Numbered from the stretch's first letter, positions 23,236-34,330 are shown. The stretch is 64,000 bases of DNA from Conchocele bisecta (GCA_029237695.1 CM055271.1:80425488-80489487); one strand, 5' to 3'. The notes: generated by a model from the letters alone, not told the origin. Made by a program: numbers and translations.

Positions 23236-23470
23236 TTTGAGACACACCACGTGATTTTGTTCCTTCGGACATCTGCGTAATTTCATTAAATACGTTTAAA
23301 AAAATAGAATACTGATCTTCCGTAAATGACGTCAAAAGTTGACAAAATTGTCAAGAGTACATGCGGTAAATTTTGTCAACGTTTTACTTTATTTCTGAAA
23401 TATATTGTAACTTATTTAATGAAATTACGCAGATGTCCGAAGGTACAAAATCAAATAGCGTGTCTCGTTT
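23236..23470. mobile_element. TIR element, CACGTGATTTTGTNCCTTCGG family
   Basis: Left arm ACACCACGTGATTTTG...CGGACATCTGCGTAATTTCA and right arm TGAAATTACGCAGATGTCCG...AAATAGCGTGTCTC, about 50 bp each, around TTGACAAAATTGTCAA. Related pieces lie at 28305-28505 and 35230-35415. Confidence 0.75.
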
Positions 23471-23590
23471 ATAGCCCAGAGTGTATATGTCAATACATGG
23501 AAATCCGTATTACGCAACAAGTATTGTAATACGTATGTAAAAATATCTAATGCCTTATATCCTTTTATTGTTTTGGAAACATGTACATCA

Positions 23591-23782
23591 GGGGCCTGTT
23601 TTCACTAGAATTCGTACGACTAATATGTTCATAAGTGCGAATTTAGGATCGTCTCGAATGGTCAGTTGATGGATTTACATTTATTGTTTACAAGAAAACA
23701 TTGTTAATGGGACATTTACAGACTATCATCAGGTTGCACGTACGAACATTTTAGTCGTACGTAGTTTAGTGAAACGGCTCCC
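23591..23782. mobile_element. TIR element, GGGGCCGTTTCAC family
   Basis: Ends GGGGCCTGTTTTCAC and GTGAAACGGCTCCC, with part of the core missing compared with 4457-4680. Confidence 0.7.
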
Positions 23783-23904
23783 TGGTTATTGTGAACTTTA
23801 GTATTGTACACAGGTTATTTTAAACGGTGTTGTCAAAAGTGGAAGTGCATCGTCTCATATAAGTGTGTATTGCATGGCAACTGTGCATATGTATTACCTT
23901 ATTT

Positions 23905-24256
23905 GTGTGTGGGTGGCAGGTGGGAGCATGCGATGGCAATTTAACGATCGGGGTTCATCCTTGCCGGAATCCCGACTGGAGATCTGGTTTTGCCCTCACA
24001 TACGTCTTTTGAATTATATATATATATGTTATACGATTATTCGTAGATGACTTTGGTGTGGATTGGACCTGGCACCAGGTCAGGTTATTCTAATTTCAGG
24101 GCTGAATATATTTTTCTCGATGTAAATATTCCTTTCTGATTTTGGGATTGACCCCCCAATGCAGCAGGTTAAAACGGGATCGAACGCGTTTGTCCGACCT
24201 TACATGACCTTAGCTGTTGATAGGCCGTTAAACACCAATAAACAAACAAAACAAAA
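23905..24256 (+). mobile_element. SINE-like element, internally deleted
   Basis: Starts GGTGGCAGGTGGGAGCATGC, contains TTTAACGATCGGGGTTCATC, jumps to GACCTGGCACCAGGTCAGG, and ends GCCGTTAAACACCAATAAAC. Confidence 0.7.
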
Positions 24257-24265
24257 GCCTTATTT

Positions 24266-24493
24266 GTGTCTGTGACTGGATAAATGGGGCTTATCGGTTT
24301 TGTGACCAGTTTAGCTTCTGATCAAATATCACACTCCTGTAGACTGGTGACGATCTTGTTACAAGCAGAGTGTTACATTTATGGAATGGCGAACAGTGCA
24401 GATCCTGATCAGACTGTGGAGCACAAACTGATCTGGATCTACACTGGTTGCAAAACCCATAAGCTCCATTTCTCCATACACTGCCACATTTAG
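24266..24493. mobile_element. TIR element, CTGGANAAATGGGGCTTAT family
   Basis: TGTGACTGGATAAATGGGGC at the left and CATAAGCTCCATTTCTCC at the right. Inner CTTCTGATCAAATATCACAC is inverse-related to GATCCTGATCAGACTGTG. Confidence 0.7.
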
Positions 24494-24623
24494 AAAATCC
24501 ATCACGACAAAACAAGGCTTATTAAACCAATTAGTACATTAATACATTACAGTAATTATAATAATACAACGCCAACCCACCCCCCTCCAAACAAGTATTA
24601 CTTCATGGACTATTTCATGTTAA

Positions 24624-25383
24624 AGGCACATGCCCAATCAGTATGCACAAAATGTCTTTATATCTGAGACATCATCTGAGACATTTTCTGGCGAAATAAA
24701 CATGCATTCACCATTACCCCACGTATTGACTGGCAGTATTATACATTTTATATCAGACGTAAATTGCCACATTGATATCAGGGGCGATAAACGTGTTTCC
24801 TTAAAACGTTAACGGACTACTATTTAGTATCTGTATTTATTTTTTGATGTGCGATGATCATACTTAATAATCTGTCGAAAAAATTATTTTTTCAGGTGAC
24901 GCATTTAATTAGTATAAATAATTAAAAAAATAGCCTGCGTCATTTGCATATGGAAATAGCCTGATACGACAGCGAGTCACTATCAGTAACATACACATTA
25001 CGAAATGATTATATTTGTATAGCGTACCGTTCCACAATGATATCAGGGGCGATAACCGTGTTTCCTTAATATGTCAACGTATGTTACTATTTATTCTCTG
25101 TATTTATTTTGTTAATGTGCAATGATCATACTTTACAATCTGTCAAAAATATTGTTTCATGTGTCGCATTTAATTAGTATAAATAATACATATCATGCCC
25201 CATTTGCATATGAAAATAGCCTGATACCCAGCGCGTCACTATCAGTAAAATAAGTATTACTAAATGATTATACCTGTATAGCGGGCACCCGTAATTTTTA
25301 GAACAGGTTGAATAGTGATACAATTATACACTTATTTAATTCCTATAAAGAACAGTTTGTGTCTACCGAGTGGGCATGTACCT
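24624..25383. mobile_element. TTAA-flanked TIR element with an internal duplication
   Basis: TTAA (24620-24623) and TTAA (25384-25387) flank AGGCACATGCCCAATCAG...CCGAGTGGGCATGTACCT. It is about 250 bp longer than 4782-5296 because the ATATCAGGGGCGATAA to TAGCCTGATAC segment is present twice. Confidence 0.75.
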
Positions 25384-25677
25384 TTAATGTTAACCTGGTC
25401 AATTTTAGTTTTGAACGTATGAACGTTTTATTCGTACATGCTTACTTTCAGAGCATATTCTCCAATGTTTACCCCAATCAGACACAGCTCAGTCTCGACT
25501 AATCAATCTTCCTGAGAACGTTGCATAGGGATAAACGGGACACTGGTTGTCTTTATCGGGTGACATCTGCGCATTGAGGGAATACATGCTTACCGAAATA
25601 TGTGATACATACACAGTTCACAAACGCAATACGCATTCATTGGAGGGTTGCATTATAAATAATCGTATGTAATTATT

Positions 25678-26048
25678 ATGGAAGCGTCCTGGTGCCAATG
25701 TTAAAATATATTTATCTCCTAATTAGGAGTTTGTATCTCCTAATTAGGAGATAAAACATTTTAGCATTGCCACAGATAGTAAGTCCTAATTAGGATATAA
25801 TAACTCCTAATTAGGAGATAATAAGTCCTAATTTGGATATACTAAGTACTAATTAGGAGATAATAAGTCCTAATAAGTAGATAGTAAATCCTAATTAGAA
25901 GATACTAACTCATAATTAGGAGATGCAAACTCGTAATTAAGAGATACTATCTCTTAATTATGAGTTACTATGATATCTCCTAATTAGGATTTACTATCTC
26001 CTAATAAGGAGATACACAAAATTATCATTGACACCAGGATGCTTCCAT
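25678..26048. mobile_element. Foldback-like element filled with TCCTAATTAGGA palindromes
   Basis: Ends ATGGAAGCGTCCTGGTGCCA and TGACACCAGGATGCTTCCAT are 23-bp inverted repeats with two mismatches. Between them lie well over a dozen copies of a degenerate unit around TCCTAATTAGGAGATA, each a palindrome with a TAATTA core. No coding frame. A second copy is at 30488-30801. Confidence 0.8.
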
Positions 26049-26212
26049 AAATTAGTGTGTTTCTTTCTATCATATCTTCTTAATAAACATATAGTCATAA
26101 ATGTATGGTCGTCAGTTTTCTCTTGCAATTTCACGGTGACGCTATAGTAGGGTCATTTCCGAGGATTCCGTGACTAACTTGTTCCTGCCGTTTTTATTAA
26201 AAACGGGACATA

Positions 26213-26411
26213 CAGTGGAAACTCTCTAAACCGGACACCCTGCCCCCAGGGTGTCCGGTTTAGAGAGGTTTCACTGTAATTAAGCACTCTATGAACAATA
26301 GTTGTCATTTTCAATCATGTACATACACGAAAAAAGAAATTACTGTGAAATCCATCTAAATTAAACTAAATGGTGTCGCCAGGCTGTCCAGTTTACAGAG
26401 GTTCTACTGTA
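26213..26411. mobile_element. Short mariner-type non-autonomous element
   Basis: TA-CAGTGGAAACTCTCTAAAC at the left, CTGTCCAGTTTACAGAGG...CTG-TA at the right. Same family as 22532-22736. Confidence 0.7.
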
Positions 26412-27550
26412 TTACGTATTCACCTTGTACGGTTCGTCCAAGTTTGACTCACGTTTGGCCCAAGTTTGTTTGACTCACGTTATGCGCACGTTTGACCCAT
26501 GGTTGGCCCACGTTTGACTCACATTCGCGCTGTGATTGCCAAAACAGCAGTTCTGGTCTTTCTGTGCATTTCTACCTTTTCTTTTCACTGCGCATGTGCA
26601 GCGTTTTCCTAAGAAACGTTTTCTGTATGAATGCGCAACGTTTTAGGAGACCCCATTTTTGCGCTTTTATATCAGTACGTCATAAAAAAACATGGATTTT
26701 ATTGGTTAAGAAAAGTAGAAACCGCCGGGAAACTGCGTGAAATAGGTAAACATGGGGAAAACACATTTTCAACGTTTCAAAACTGGAAAACTAACGGAGA
26801 CGTCTAGTTTCCAAATAGAAACACATGCACATTCTAGAATACAAGTACCTTGTCCGAAATTCACTTCGAATGCATAATTTTGCAACATTTGCAAACACTG
26901 TAGATCCAGATGAGCCGGCTCGAAACGAGCCGTCTCATCAAGATCTAGTGTTTGTGAGTATTGTACAGATTGTATAAATATATTTCTCATATATCTGGTT
27001 AATCAACTGGTACAAATGTTATGAATACGGAATTATTGTGAATACTGAATTATTGTGAATTCTTATGAATAATGAATGTTACGCTTAATGAATTATTATG
27101 AATAATGAAATAATTTAGGGCTGAAAGAGTTAAGAACTATATGCCCATGAACCCGTGACATGGTCAACTATGATTTTTGCTTTCTAAACCAGTTTAGAGA
27201 TGTTCCACTGTAAATCAGGCGTATGAACATTCTGATACGTATTTGTGTGATTTGCAATCGCAAACATACATTAACATCTAGACATGCAAGACACAAATGT
27301 ATTTGTAGTTAGATTTAGTCAATTTGCATAAATATAACGTGACCAAACTACATGTATGACTACACATGTTTTTGTTTGCGTTCTGCATGAATATATGATG
27401 ATATAATATACGTGTTACATATGTATACATGTAACGCAAACACATTATTTTACTCAGATTTTAGTTACTTTGTATAAATATAACCTGACCATACTATGTC
27501 TACAACATTATAATATACTGTACATGTTTAAACATTAGTTAGGCTTTATA

Positions 27551-27771
27551 CAGTGGAACCTCTCTAAACCGGACACCCTGGTGTCCAGATCCAGACACCA
27601 GATCCCCAGGGTGTCCGGTTTAGAGAGGTTCCATTGTAATTAAGCACTCTATGAACATTTTTTTGTCATTTTCAATCATGTACAGATTCGAAAATAAATT
27701 GCAATGAAACTCATCTAAATTAAACAAATTGGGGTTGCCAGGCTGTCCGGTTTACAGAGGTGCATACTGTA
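27551..27771. mobile_element. Short mariner-type non-autonomous element
   Basis: Unit-2 counterpart of 22532-22736, with a small extra inverted piece (GGTGTCCAGATCCAGACACC) in its left-end palindrome. Confidence 0.7.
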
Positions 27772-27817
27772 GTCACTTTAGTTAAAACAAGTGAATAAGC
27801 TATGACTACAAATGTGT

Positions 27818-28201
27818 GTGGTGGTTGGTCGGGCGAACGTGACGGCGTAAATTGACGGTAGGGGTTCCTCCTTATTACATAGGAATCACGATTTGTCTGC
27901 TTTGGCCCTCGGGTATGTTTTTATCTTTGGCTCTTGTGTTACCTGGGAGTTGAATTGGGTTATTGCCATTATAAAAATAGTAAGATTATTACTGATCCTA
28001 CTGCTTTTGGGAGGTGGCCAAGTGATTCTGGTGTGGCGAGGACCTGGCATCAAATCAGGATTATTCTGATTTCATGGCTGAATATATATATTTTTATTGT
28101 AAATATTATTATTTTGGGATCCCCCCAGGTAATATATGGGATTGAGTACTAAACCCATTGACCAGGCCTTAACTGAACTTAAACCCCAACAAACAAAAAC
28201 A
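27818..28201 (+). mobile_element. SINE-like element
   Basis: Unit-2 counterpart of 22788-23193. The GACCTTAGCTGTTGATAGGC block near the 3' end is partly deleted. Confidence 0.65.
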
Positions 28202-28304
28202 TGTTTTGTGTTCTACATGTTGATATGATATGATAGTTTGATGTTCTTGTTTAGACATGTATAATATGCGTGTTCATTCATAGACATGTACATGTGTATA
28301 ATTG

Positions 28305-28505
28305 AGACACGCCACGTGATTTTGTACCTTCGGACATCTGCGTAATTTCATGAAATACGTTTAAAAAATTTAGAATACTGATTTTCTGTAAATGGAGTAA
28401 AAATTGACAAAATTGTCAAGAGTACATGCGGTACTCTGAAAATGTTGTCAACTTTTGACTTCATTTATGAAAAAAATATTGTAACTTTAGCGTGTCTCGT
28501 ATATA
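28305..28505. mobile_element. TIR element, CACGTGATTTTG family, right arm partly deleted
   Basis: The left arm is intact (GACACGCCACGTGATTTTG). Only GCGTGTCTCG of the outer right arm remains. Confidence 0.65.
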
Positions 28506-28623
28506 GCCCAGAGTGTATCTGCCATTACATGGAACTGCGTATTACGCAACAAGTATTGTAATACGTATGTAAAATATAGAATGCCTTATATCCTCTTTTA
28601 TTGTTTTGGAAACATGTACATCA

Positions 28624-28847
28624 GGGGCCCGTTTCACTAAACTTCGTACGACTAATATGTTCGTAAGTGCAAATTTAGGATCGTCTGGAATGTTTAGTTG
28701 ATGTATTTGGCTGCATATGCAGCCTATGCTCAATAAATTTAAATCCAATGATTGTTTACAAGAAAACATAGTGTTAATGTGACATTTACAGACTATTTTT
28801 TGCACGTACGAACATTTTAGTTGTACGAAGAATAGTGAAACGGCTCG
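28624..28847. mobile_element. TIR element, GGGGCCGTTTCAC family
   Basis: Ends GGGGCCCGTTTCACTAAAC and AGTGAAACGGCTC, with the usual TATGCAGCCTATGCTCAATA core. Unit-2 counterpart of 23591-23782. Confidence 0.75.
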
Positions 28848-28973
28848 CTGGTTATTGTGAACGTTAGTATTGTACACAGGTTATTTTAAACGGTGTTGTC
28901 AAAAGTGAAAGTGAGTCGTCTCTTATAATTCTGTATTGCATGGCAACTGTGCATATGTATTACCTTATTTGTC

Positions 28974-29400
28974 AGTGGGTGGCAGGTGGGAGCCTGCGAT
29001 GGTAATTCAACGATTGGGGTTCATCCTTACGGGAATACCGACTGGAGACCTGGTTTTTCCCTCGCATACGGCTTTGGCATTTTGTTTGTGACAGTTGAGT
29101 CTGGTTATACCCCTTGACAGTTGAATCTGGTTATACCCCTTATGTGAGTTTTACGATTATTCGTAATCCTATTTTAAGGGAAGGGGCCAAGTGACTTTGG
29201 TGTGGATTGGACCTGGCCCCAGGTCAGGATATTTTAATTTCAGGACTGAATATATTTTTTCTCGATGTCAATATTCCGTTCTGATTTTGGGATTTATCCC
29301 CCAATGCAGCAGGTTAAAACTGGATCGAACCCGTTTGCCCGGCCTTACAATACCGTAGCTGTTGATAGACCGTTAAACACCAATACAGAAACAAAACAAT
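28974..29400 (+). mobile_element. SINE-like element, near full length
   Basis: GTGGGTGGCAGGTGGGAGCC to GACCGTTAAACACCAATACA. It retains the middle segment that 23905-24256 lacks, plus a duplicated GACAGTTGAATCTGGTTATA piece. Confidence 0.7.
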
Positions 29401-29404
29401 AGCC

Positions 29405-29641
29405 TTATTTGTGTCTGTGACTGGATAAATGGGGCTTATCGGTTTTGTGACCAGTGTAGCTTCTGATCAAATATCACACTCCTGTAGACTGGTGACGATC
29501 TTGTTACAAGCAGAGTGTTACATTCATGAAATGGCGAACAGTGCAGATCCTGATCAGACTGTGTTGAGCACAGGCTGATCTGGATCTACACTGGTCGCCA
29601 CACCCATAAGCTCCATTTCTCTACACACTGCCACATTTAGA
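29405..29641. mobile_element. TIR element, CTGGANAAATGGGGCTTAT family
   Basis: Unit-2 counterpart of 24266-24493, with the same inner inverted blocks. Confidence 0.7.
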
Positions 29642-29751
29642 CAAAACAAAGATTATTGAACCAATTAGTATATGGTAATTATAATAATACCACCCCACCC
29701 CACCCACCCCACTCCAAATCAAGTATTATTACATGGACTATTTCATGTTAA

Positions 29752-30254
29752 AGGTACATGCGCAATCAGAAGGCACAAAATGTTCTTTATTTCTGAGACA
29801 TCATCTGAGACATTTTCTGTCAAAATAAACATTAATTCACCATTACTCCGCGTATTGATTGGCATTATTATACATTTTATATCAGACGTAAATTGCCACA
29901 CTGATATCAGGGGCGATAAACGTGTTTCCTTAAAATATTAACGGACATTACTAATTAGTATCTGTATTTATGTTTTGATGTGCAATGATCATACTTTACA
30001 ATCTGTCGAAAATATTATTTTTTCAGGTGACGCGCTTAATTAGTATAAATAATTAAAAAATAGCCTGCCTCATTTGCATATGAAAATAGCCTGATACGAC
30101 AGCGAGTCACTATCAGTAACATACACATTACTAAATGATTATATCTGTATAGCGGGCACCCGTAATTTTTAGAACAGGTTGAATAGTGACACTATTATAG
30201 ATTTATTTAATTCCTATAAAGAACATTTAGTGCCTACTGAGTGGGCAGGTACCT
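29752..30254. mobile_element. TTAA-flanked TIR element
   Basis: TTAA at 29748-29751 and 30255-30258 flank AGGTACATGCGCAATCAG...CTACTGAGTGGGCAGGTACCT. It is normal length, unlike its unit-1 partner, so the internal duplication at 24624-25383 postdates the segmental duplication or was lost here. Confidence 0.75.
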
Positions 30255-30487
30255 TTAATGTTAACCTTGTCAATTTTAGTTTTGGACGTACGAACGTTTT
30301 ATTCTTACATGCTTACTTTCAGAGCATACTCTCCAATGTTTACCCCAATCGGGCACAGCTCAGCCTCGACTAATCAGAGCGAATACATGCCTACCGAAAT
30401 CTGTGATACATACTGGGGCTACACTGTTCACAAACGCAGTGCGCACTCATTGGAGGGTTTCATTATAAATAATCGTATGTAATTTGT

Positions 30488-30801
30488 ATGGAAGCATCCT
30501 GGTGCCAATTTTAAAATATATTGATCACCTTATTAGGAGTTAGTATCTCCTAATTAGGAGATAAAACATGTTAGCATTGACACATATAGTATGTCCTAAT
30601 TAGGAGATATTAATTCCTAATTATGAGATAATAAGTCTTAATTAGAACATACAAAGTCCTAATTAGGAGATACTAACTGCTAATTAGGAGACACACACTC
30701 CTAATTAAGAGATAAAATATAAGTAGGAGCTACTATCTCCTAATCAGGACTTAGTATTAGGAGATAAAAATATTTTAGCATTGGCACCAGGACGCTTCCA
30801 T
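30488..30801. mobile_element. Foldback-like element with TAATTA palindromes, second copy
   Basis: Ends ATGGAAGCATCCTGGTGCCA and TGGCACCAGGACGCTTCCAT. It has fewer and more degraded array units than 25678-26048. Confidence 0.8.
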
Positions 30802-30965
30802 AAATCAGTGTTTCTTTATATCATATATCTTCTTAATAAACATATATTCCTAAATGTATGGTCGTCAGTTTTCTGTTGCAATTTCACGGTGACTCTATAG
30901 TAGGGTCATTTCCAAGGATTCCGTGACTATGTTGTTCCTGCAGTTTTTATTAAAAACGGGACACA

Positions 30966-31170
30966 CAGTGGAAACTCTAACCCGGACACCCTGGGAGGTC
31001 CCCAGGGTGTCCGGTTTAGAGAGGTTACACTGTAATTAAGCACTTTATGAACAATAGTTTTCATTTTCAATCATGTACAGACACGATAATAAAAGACATT
31101 ACAGTGAAATCTATCTAAATTAAACAAAATGGGATCGCCAGGCTGTCGCGTTTACAGAGGTTCGACTGTA
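30966..31170. mobile_element. Short mariner-type non-autonomous element
   Basis: CAGTGGAAACTCTAACCCGG at the left, GTTTACAGAGGTTCGACTG-TA at the right. Unit-2 counterpart of 26213-26411. Confidence 0.7.
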
Positions 31171-31199
31171 TTACGTATTCACCTTGTACGGCGGGCACA

Positions 31200-31610
31200 G
31201 CTTGTACAGGTAATAACTACTTGGCGGATCGTAACCACATTCGGTATACATATTTATCAGGGCAAGTCGCAGAATTCTATTGATTTTCAAAACAAGTCAA
31301 TGAGCTATCTCCCCTTAGCGGCCATTTTTAATTGTCGCACTCTGTATCATTGTCCACGCAATAACTCAGTCTATTTGACAATGATTAACTAAATTTGGTA
31401 CACATATTTATCTTGGGAAAACGCAGAACCCTATTCAAATTTGTCGGCCATTTTTAATTTCAACGGATCATATACTTATCTCCGGCCATTTTTAATTTGG
31501 ACGGATCATAGCCAAATATGGCACACATGTTTACTACGTCAAGATGACAAAACACTGTTTGTTGTCAGTGAGTTGTCTCCCCTTGTTGACTGGCCATGTC
31601 TCGGTGGGCT
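31200..31610. repeat. Irregular tandem repeat with GGCCATTTTTAAT motif
   Basis: About three degenerate units share ACACATATTTAT, CTATCTCCCCTT and GCGGCCATTTTTAATT at ~90-130 bp spacing. Non-coding. Confidence 0.5.
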
Positions 31611-31641
31611 TATATTGTGACCTACAAGTACTCTTGTTTAC

Positions 31642-31876
31642 TGGGGCCCGTTTCACTAAACTTCGTACGACTAAGATGTTCGTAAGGGCAAATTTAGGAT
31701 CGTCTGGAAATTTCAATTGATGGATTTACATTTACTGAGCATATGCAGCCTTTGCTCAATAAATGTAAATCCAATAATTGTTTACAATAAAACGTTCTTA
31801 ATGTGAAATTTACAGACTATCTTAATGTTGCACTTACGAACAGTTTAGTCGTACGAAATTTAGTGAAACGGGCCCC
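31642..31876. mobile_element. TIR element, GGGGCCGTTTCAC family
   Basis: Well-preserved copy with matching ends GGGGCCCGTTTCACTAAAC and TTAGTGAAACGGGCCCC. Confidence 0.8.
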
Positions 31877-31997
31877 TGTTAATTAGTTAACTTGAACCAT
31901 CTTGGAACCATCAGCCATATATGAAATCTAAATTGATAGATTTACATTTACTGACTATGGGCTGCATATTCGGACACACCGAGTAAGCCATTCACAG

Positions 31998-32075
31998 CGG
32001 GTCTGGTGGGAATCGAACCCCGGGACTCCCGATTCGCAGGTCGACGATCTACCTACTGAGATTATCCGGCCACCT
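31998..32075 (-). repeat. tRNA-like sequence (pseudo-tRNA or SINE head)
   Basis: The minus strand has a perfect B box, GGTTCGATTCC, and an A-box-like TAATCTCAGTAGG at roughly tRNA spacing. The acceptor ends do not pair well, so a working tRNA is unlikely. Confidence 0.5.
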
Positions 32076-32472
32076 GTCTAATAATATAGTACAATATTGG
32101 TTATAAACACTATGTGTTGTGTGGTCAGTCAGATAAAAATGTCACTCTGTGGCTGTTTCTGTGTATATGTCTATTTGCAATGGTAATTCGTGATGTTAAA
32201 CAAACAGGCACACAACTATCGAAAAAAAGCTGTGTGTTGTCCTGGTTTTTCTACGTATGATTACATGCAGCTACAGTATATCATCTATTCTTGTTGGCAT
32301 TTTCCGTTATTTGTCAAACGGCACGAAATGTGTAGCTGGCTGATGGCTTGAACACACACAAATGACCGAGGTGGCCACTCCATGAGTCATATAGTATACT
32401 GTCACAGTGCTGTCCTGTATGTGGTTGTGACTGGACACATGGGGCGTATACGGGGCGCCAAGTGGGACATGG
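32076..32472. other. Non-coding stretch, no gene seen
   Basis: Near 32340-32460, TGGCTGATGGCTTGAACACA and TGTGACTGGACACATGGGGC are decayed pieces of TIR families found elsewhere in the window. Confidence 0.4.
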
Positions 32473-32711
32473 CTCAATTTTGTCAACAAAATTCATTTTT
32501 GTGCCACAAAATTCAATTCTGTGTCACAAAATTCACTTTTGTGCCACAAAATTCACTTTTGTGTAACAAAATTCAATTCTGTGTCACACAATTCAATTAT
32601 GTGTAACAAAATTAAATTCTGTGTCACAAAATTCAATTCTGTGTCACAAAATTCAATTCTGTCAATTCTGTGTAACAAAATTCAATTCTGTGTCACAAAA
32701 TTCAATTCTGC
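32473..32711. repeat. 20-bp CACAAAATTCAATTCTGTGT array
   Basis: About twelve units. The unit is nearly its own reverse complement (CACAAAATTC...GAATTTTGTG). Open frames across it (VTKFNSVSQNS repeats) are products of the array. Confidence 0.85.
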
Positions 32712-33290
32712 ACACGCATGTAAGAAGGACTACCATTGGTCAGAAACTGCACTGGAGAAATGGGTCACGGTCGCCGATCTACACATTCAATGTCGATGAT
32801 TCATTTCTCATTCTGCCGATGATTCATTTCTCATTCTGCCATTTTGCTTCAACTATCTCCAAACTGTCAAACGTTGACAAACCCATTCGTATTTAAACTC
32901 ATTTGCGTTATAATTGTACACATAATTCATGTACATGTAGATCTCCCGCGAGTACTGACGTCATTTATTGTGTATCGCAAGGTACATCTGCCCCCAGTTA
33001 AATCAATAATACACGCGATGTGGCCTGTGTTCTGACTGCTGTCTGTGTTTATAAACAGAATGTGTGTATTGGGCCATTTGAGGAAACCATTTGTAGTATT
33101 TGTGTAGATACCATGGATACTAAGATGGTGTATACTGTAAATAATGCATGTAGACACATAGTTGCGAACACGTAACTTCGCAACTAGTAGACGCAGATCC
33201 AATACCATTTGTTTCACAAGATTATATCTACTGTTAGAATACGACGTCATCTAATGTCATTTTCCAGCATAAAACGTTACCTGATAAATA
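32712..33290. other. Non-coding stretch, no gene seen
   Basis: A GATTCATTTCTCATTCTGCC segment is repeated twice near 32800-32840. Nothing else is recognised. Confidence 0.4.
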
Positions 33291-33434
33291 GAATACCAGG
33301 CTAGTGTATTTTAATATCAAGTTTATCAGGCAAGGCTAGGAAACGCGTAGGAATTCCGAGGCTTGCCGAGGAATTCCTACCGTTTCCGAGCCGAGCCTGT
33401 AAACTTGATATCCAAATACATTAGCCTGGTATTC
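33291..33434. mobile_element. Hairpin element related to the 73-bp satellite
   Basis: Arms GAATACCAGGCTAGTGTATT...CAAGTTTATCAGGC and GCCTGTAAACTTGATATCC...TAGCCTGGTATTC. The inner part contains GGAATTCCGAGG. The satellite at 17133-17943 repeats the same GATAAACCTGATATCAAAAT / ACACTAGTATGGTAT motifs, so the two are related. Confidence 0.7.
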
Positions 33435-33754
33435 TCTATATATGGGCATGCTCTCAGGTCTAGCTATGTCCCGGCTACTTTATGTTTGACCCTGTTTACA
33501 TAATTGAGGGAAAATTCTGAATATTTTTCTTATTTCTCCTTCAAGTATATATGCTTATATGGTGTGACCACTCATTTGTAATCATAATATAACCAAAATA
33601 ACTGTCCATAAAGAAGTATAATATTGATATATTGGGTTATATTTTCGCATTGAAATATTTAAACCTGCAAGTGTACTCCACCATCTAGTAAAATGGACTA
33701 AGACCGATCTCAACCAATCAACGTAGAGATGACATAGACTATCCTACGCAAACT

Positions 33755-33985
33755 AATTTTTGTGGACAAAAATGAATTCTGTCCCACAAAACTGAATTTT
33801 CTTCACAAAACTCAATTCTGTCTTACAAAATTGAATCCTTTATAACAAAAATGAATTTTGTATACGAAACGTATGCAGAATTGAATTTTGTGACACAGAA
33901 TTTTGTGACACAGAATTGACTGAATTGAATTTTGTGACACAGAATTGAATTTTGTTACACAGAATTGAATTTTGTGATTTTTAGT
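33755..33985. repeat. 20-bp CACAGAATTGAATTTTGTGA array, reverse of 32473
   Basis: First degenerate units in the plus sense, then about six clear units in the minus sense. With 32473-32711 it forms a loose inverted pair about 1 kb apart. Confidence 0.75.
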
Positions 33986-34021
33986 GTTACAAAACTCTAT
34001 TTTGTACACATAATTAACCTG

Positions 34022-34253
34022 TCCTGCATGGCTCCCCGTAGCGTAGGGGTTTACGACCAGCTTAGATCCAGACCAGCTTGTACATTCGCACAGTCTGATC
34101 AGAATCTGTGCTGTTCGTCATTGCATCCATATGACACACCCGTCATGTTTCTAACACGCAATATAGATCATTACAAGGCGGCACAAGGCGTGTGGTGTTT
34201 GATCAGGAGTCACAAATCACATAAGCTCCATTTCTCCAGTCGCCGTCACAAAT
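34022..34253. mobile_element. TIR element, CTGGAGAAATGGGGCTTAT family, left end degraded
   Basis: The right end ATAAGCTCCATTTCTCCAGT is clear. The left end is reduced to GTAGCGTAGGGGTTTACGAC. Confidence 0.55.
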
Positions 34254-34260
34254 GACATGT

Positions 34261-34330
34261 AGTGGAACCTCTCCAAACCGGACACCCTGGGAGGTCCCCA
34301 GGGTGTCCGGTTTAGAGATGTTCCACTGTA
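34261..34330. repeat. Mariner-type terminal hairpin
   Basis: AGTGGAACCTCTCCAAACCG to TTTAGAGATGTTCCACT, an almost perfect palindrome of the 22532 family. Confidence 0.75.

Larger units (their letters stand above)
21190..26431. repeat. Tandem segmental duplication, unit 1
   Basis: Starts at TTCGTCCAAGTTTAACTCAC and is followed head to tail by unit 2 (26432-31190), which starts at TTCGTCCAAGTTTGACTCAC. Both end with TGTATTACGTATTCACCTTG. Internal order is conserved: hairpin, mariner-type element, SINE, TIR elements, second SINE, TTAA element, TAATTA array, mariner-type element. Confidence 0.85.
26432..31190. repeat. Tandem segmental duplication, unit 2
   Basis: Head-to-tail second copy of 21190-26431, about 0.5 kb shorter through scattered deletions, including shortened TTAA and hairpin elements. 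Shared element insertions show that they predate the duplication. Confidence 0.85.

Noticed and set aside
25720..26020. CRISPR-like array (regular palindromic repeats)
   Set aside because: The repeats are adjacent and degenerate with no unique spacers, lie inside a TIR element, and the genome is eukaryotic.
31998..32075. Functional tRNA gene
   Set aside because: The B box is perfect, but the acceptor stem does not pair and the anticodon arm is irregular.
32382..32896. VTKFNSVSQNS-type repetitive frames
   Set aside because: Product of the 20-bp array.
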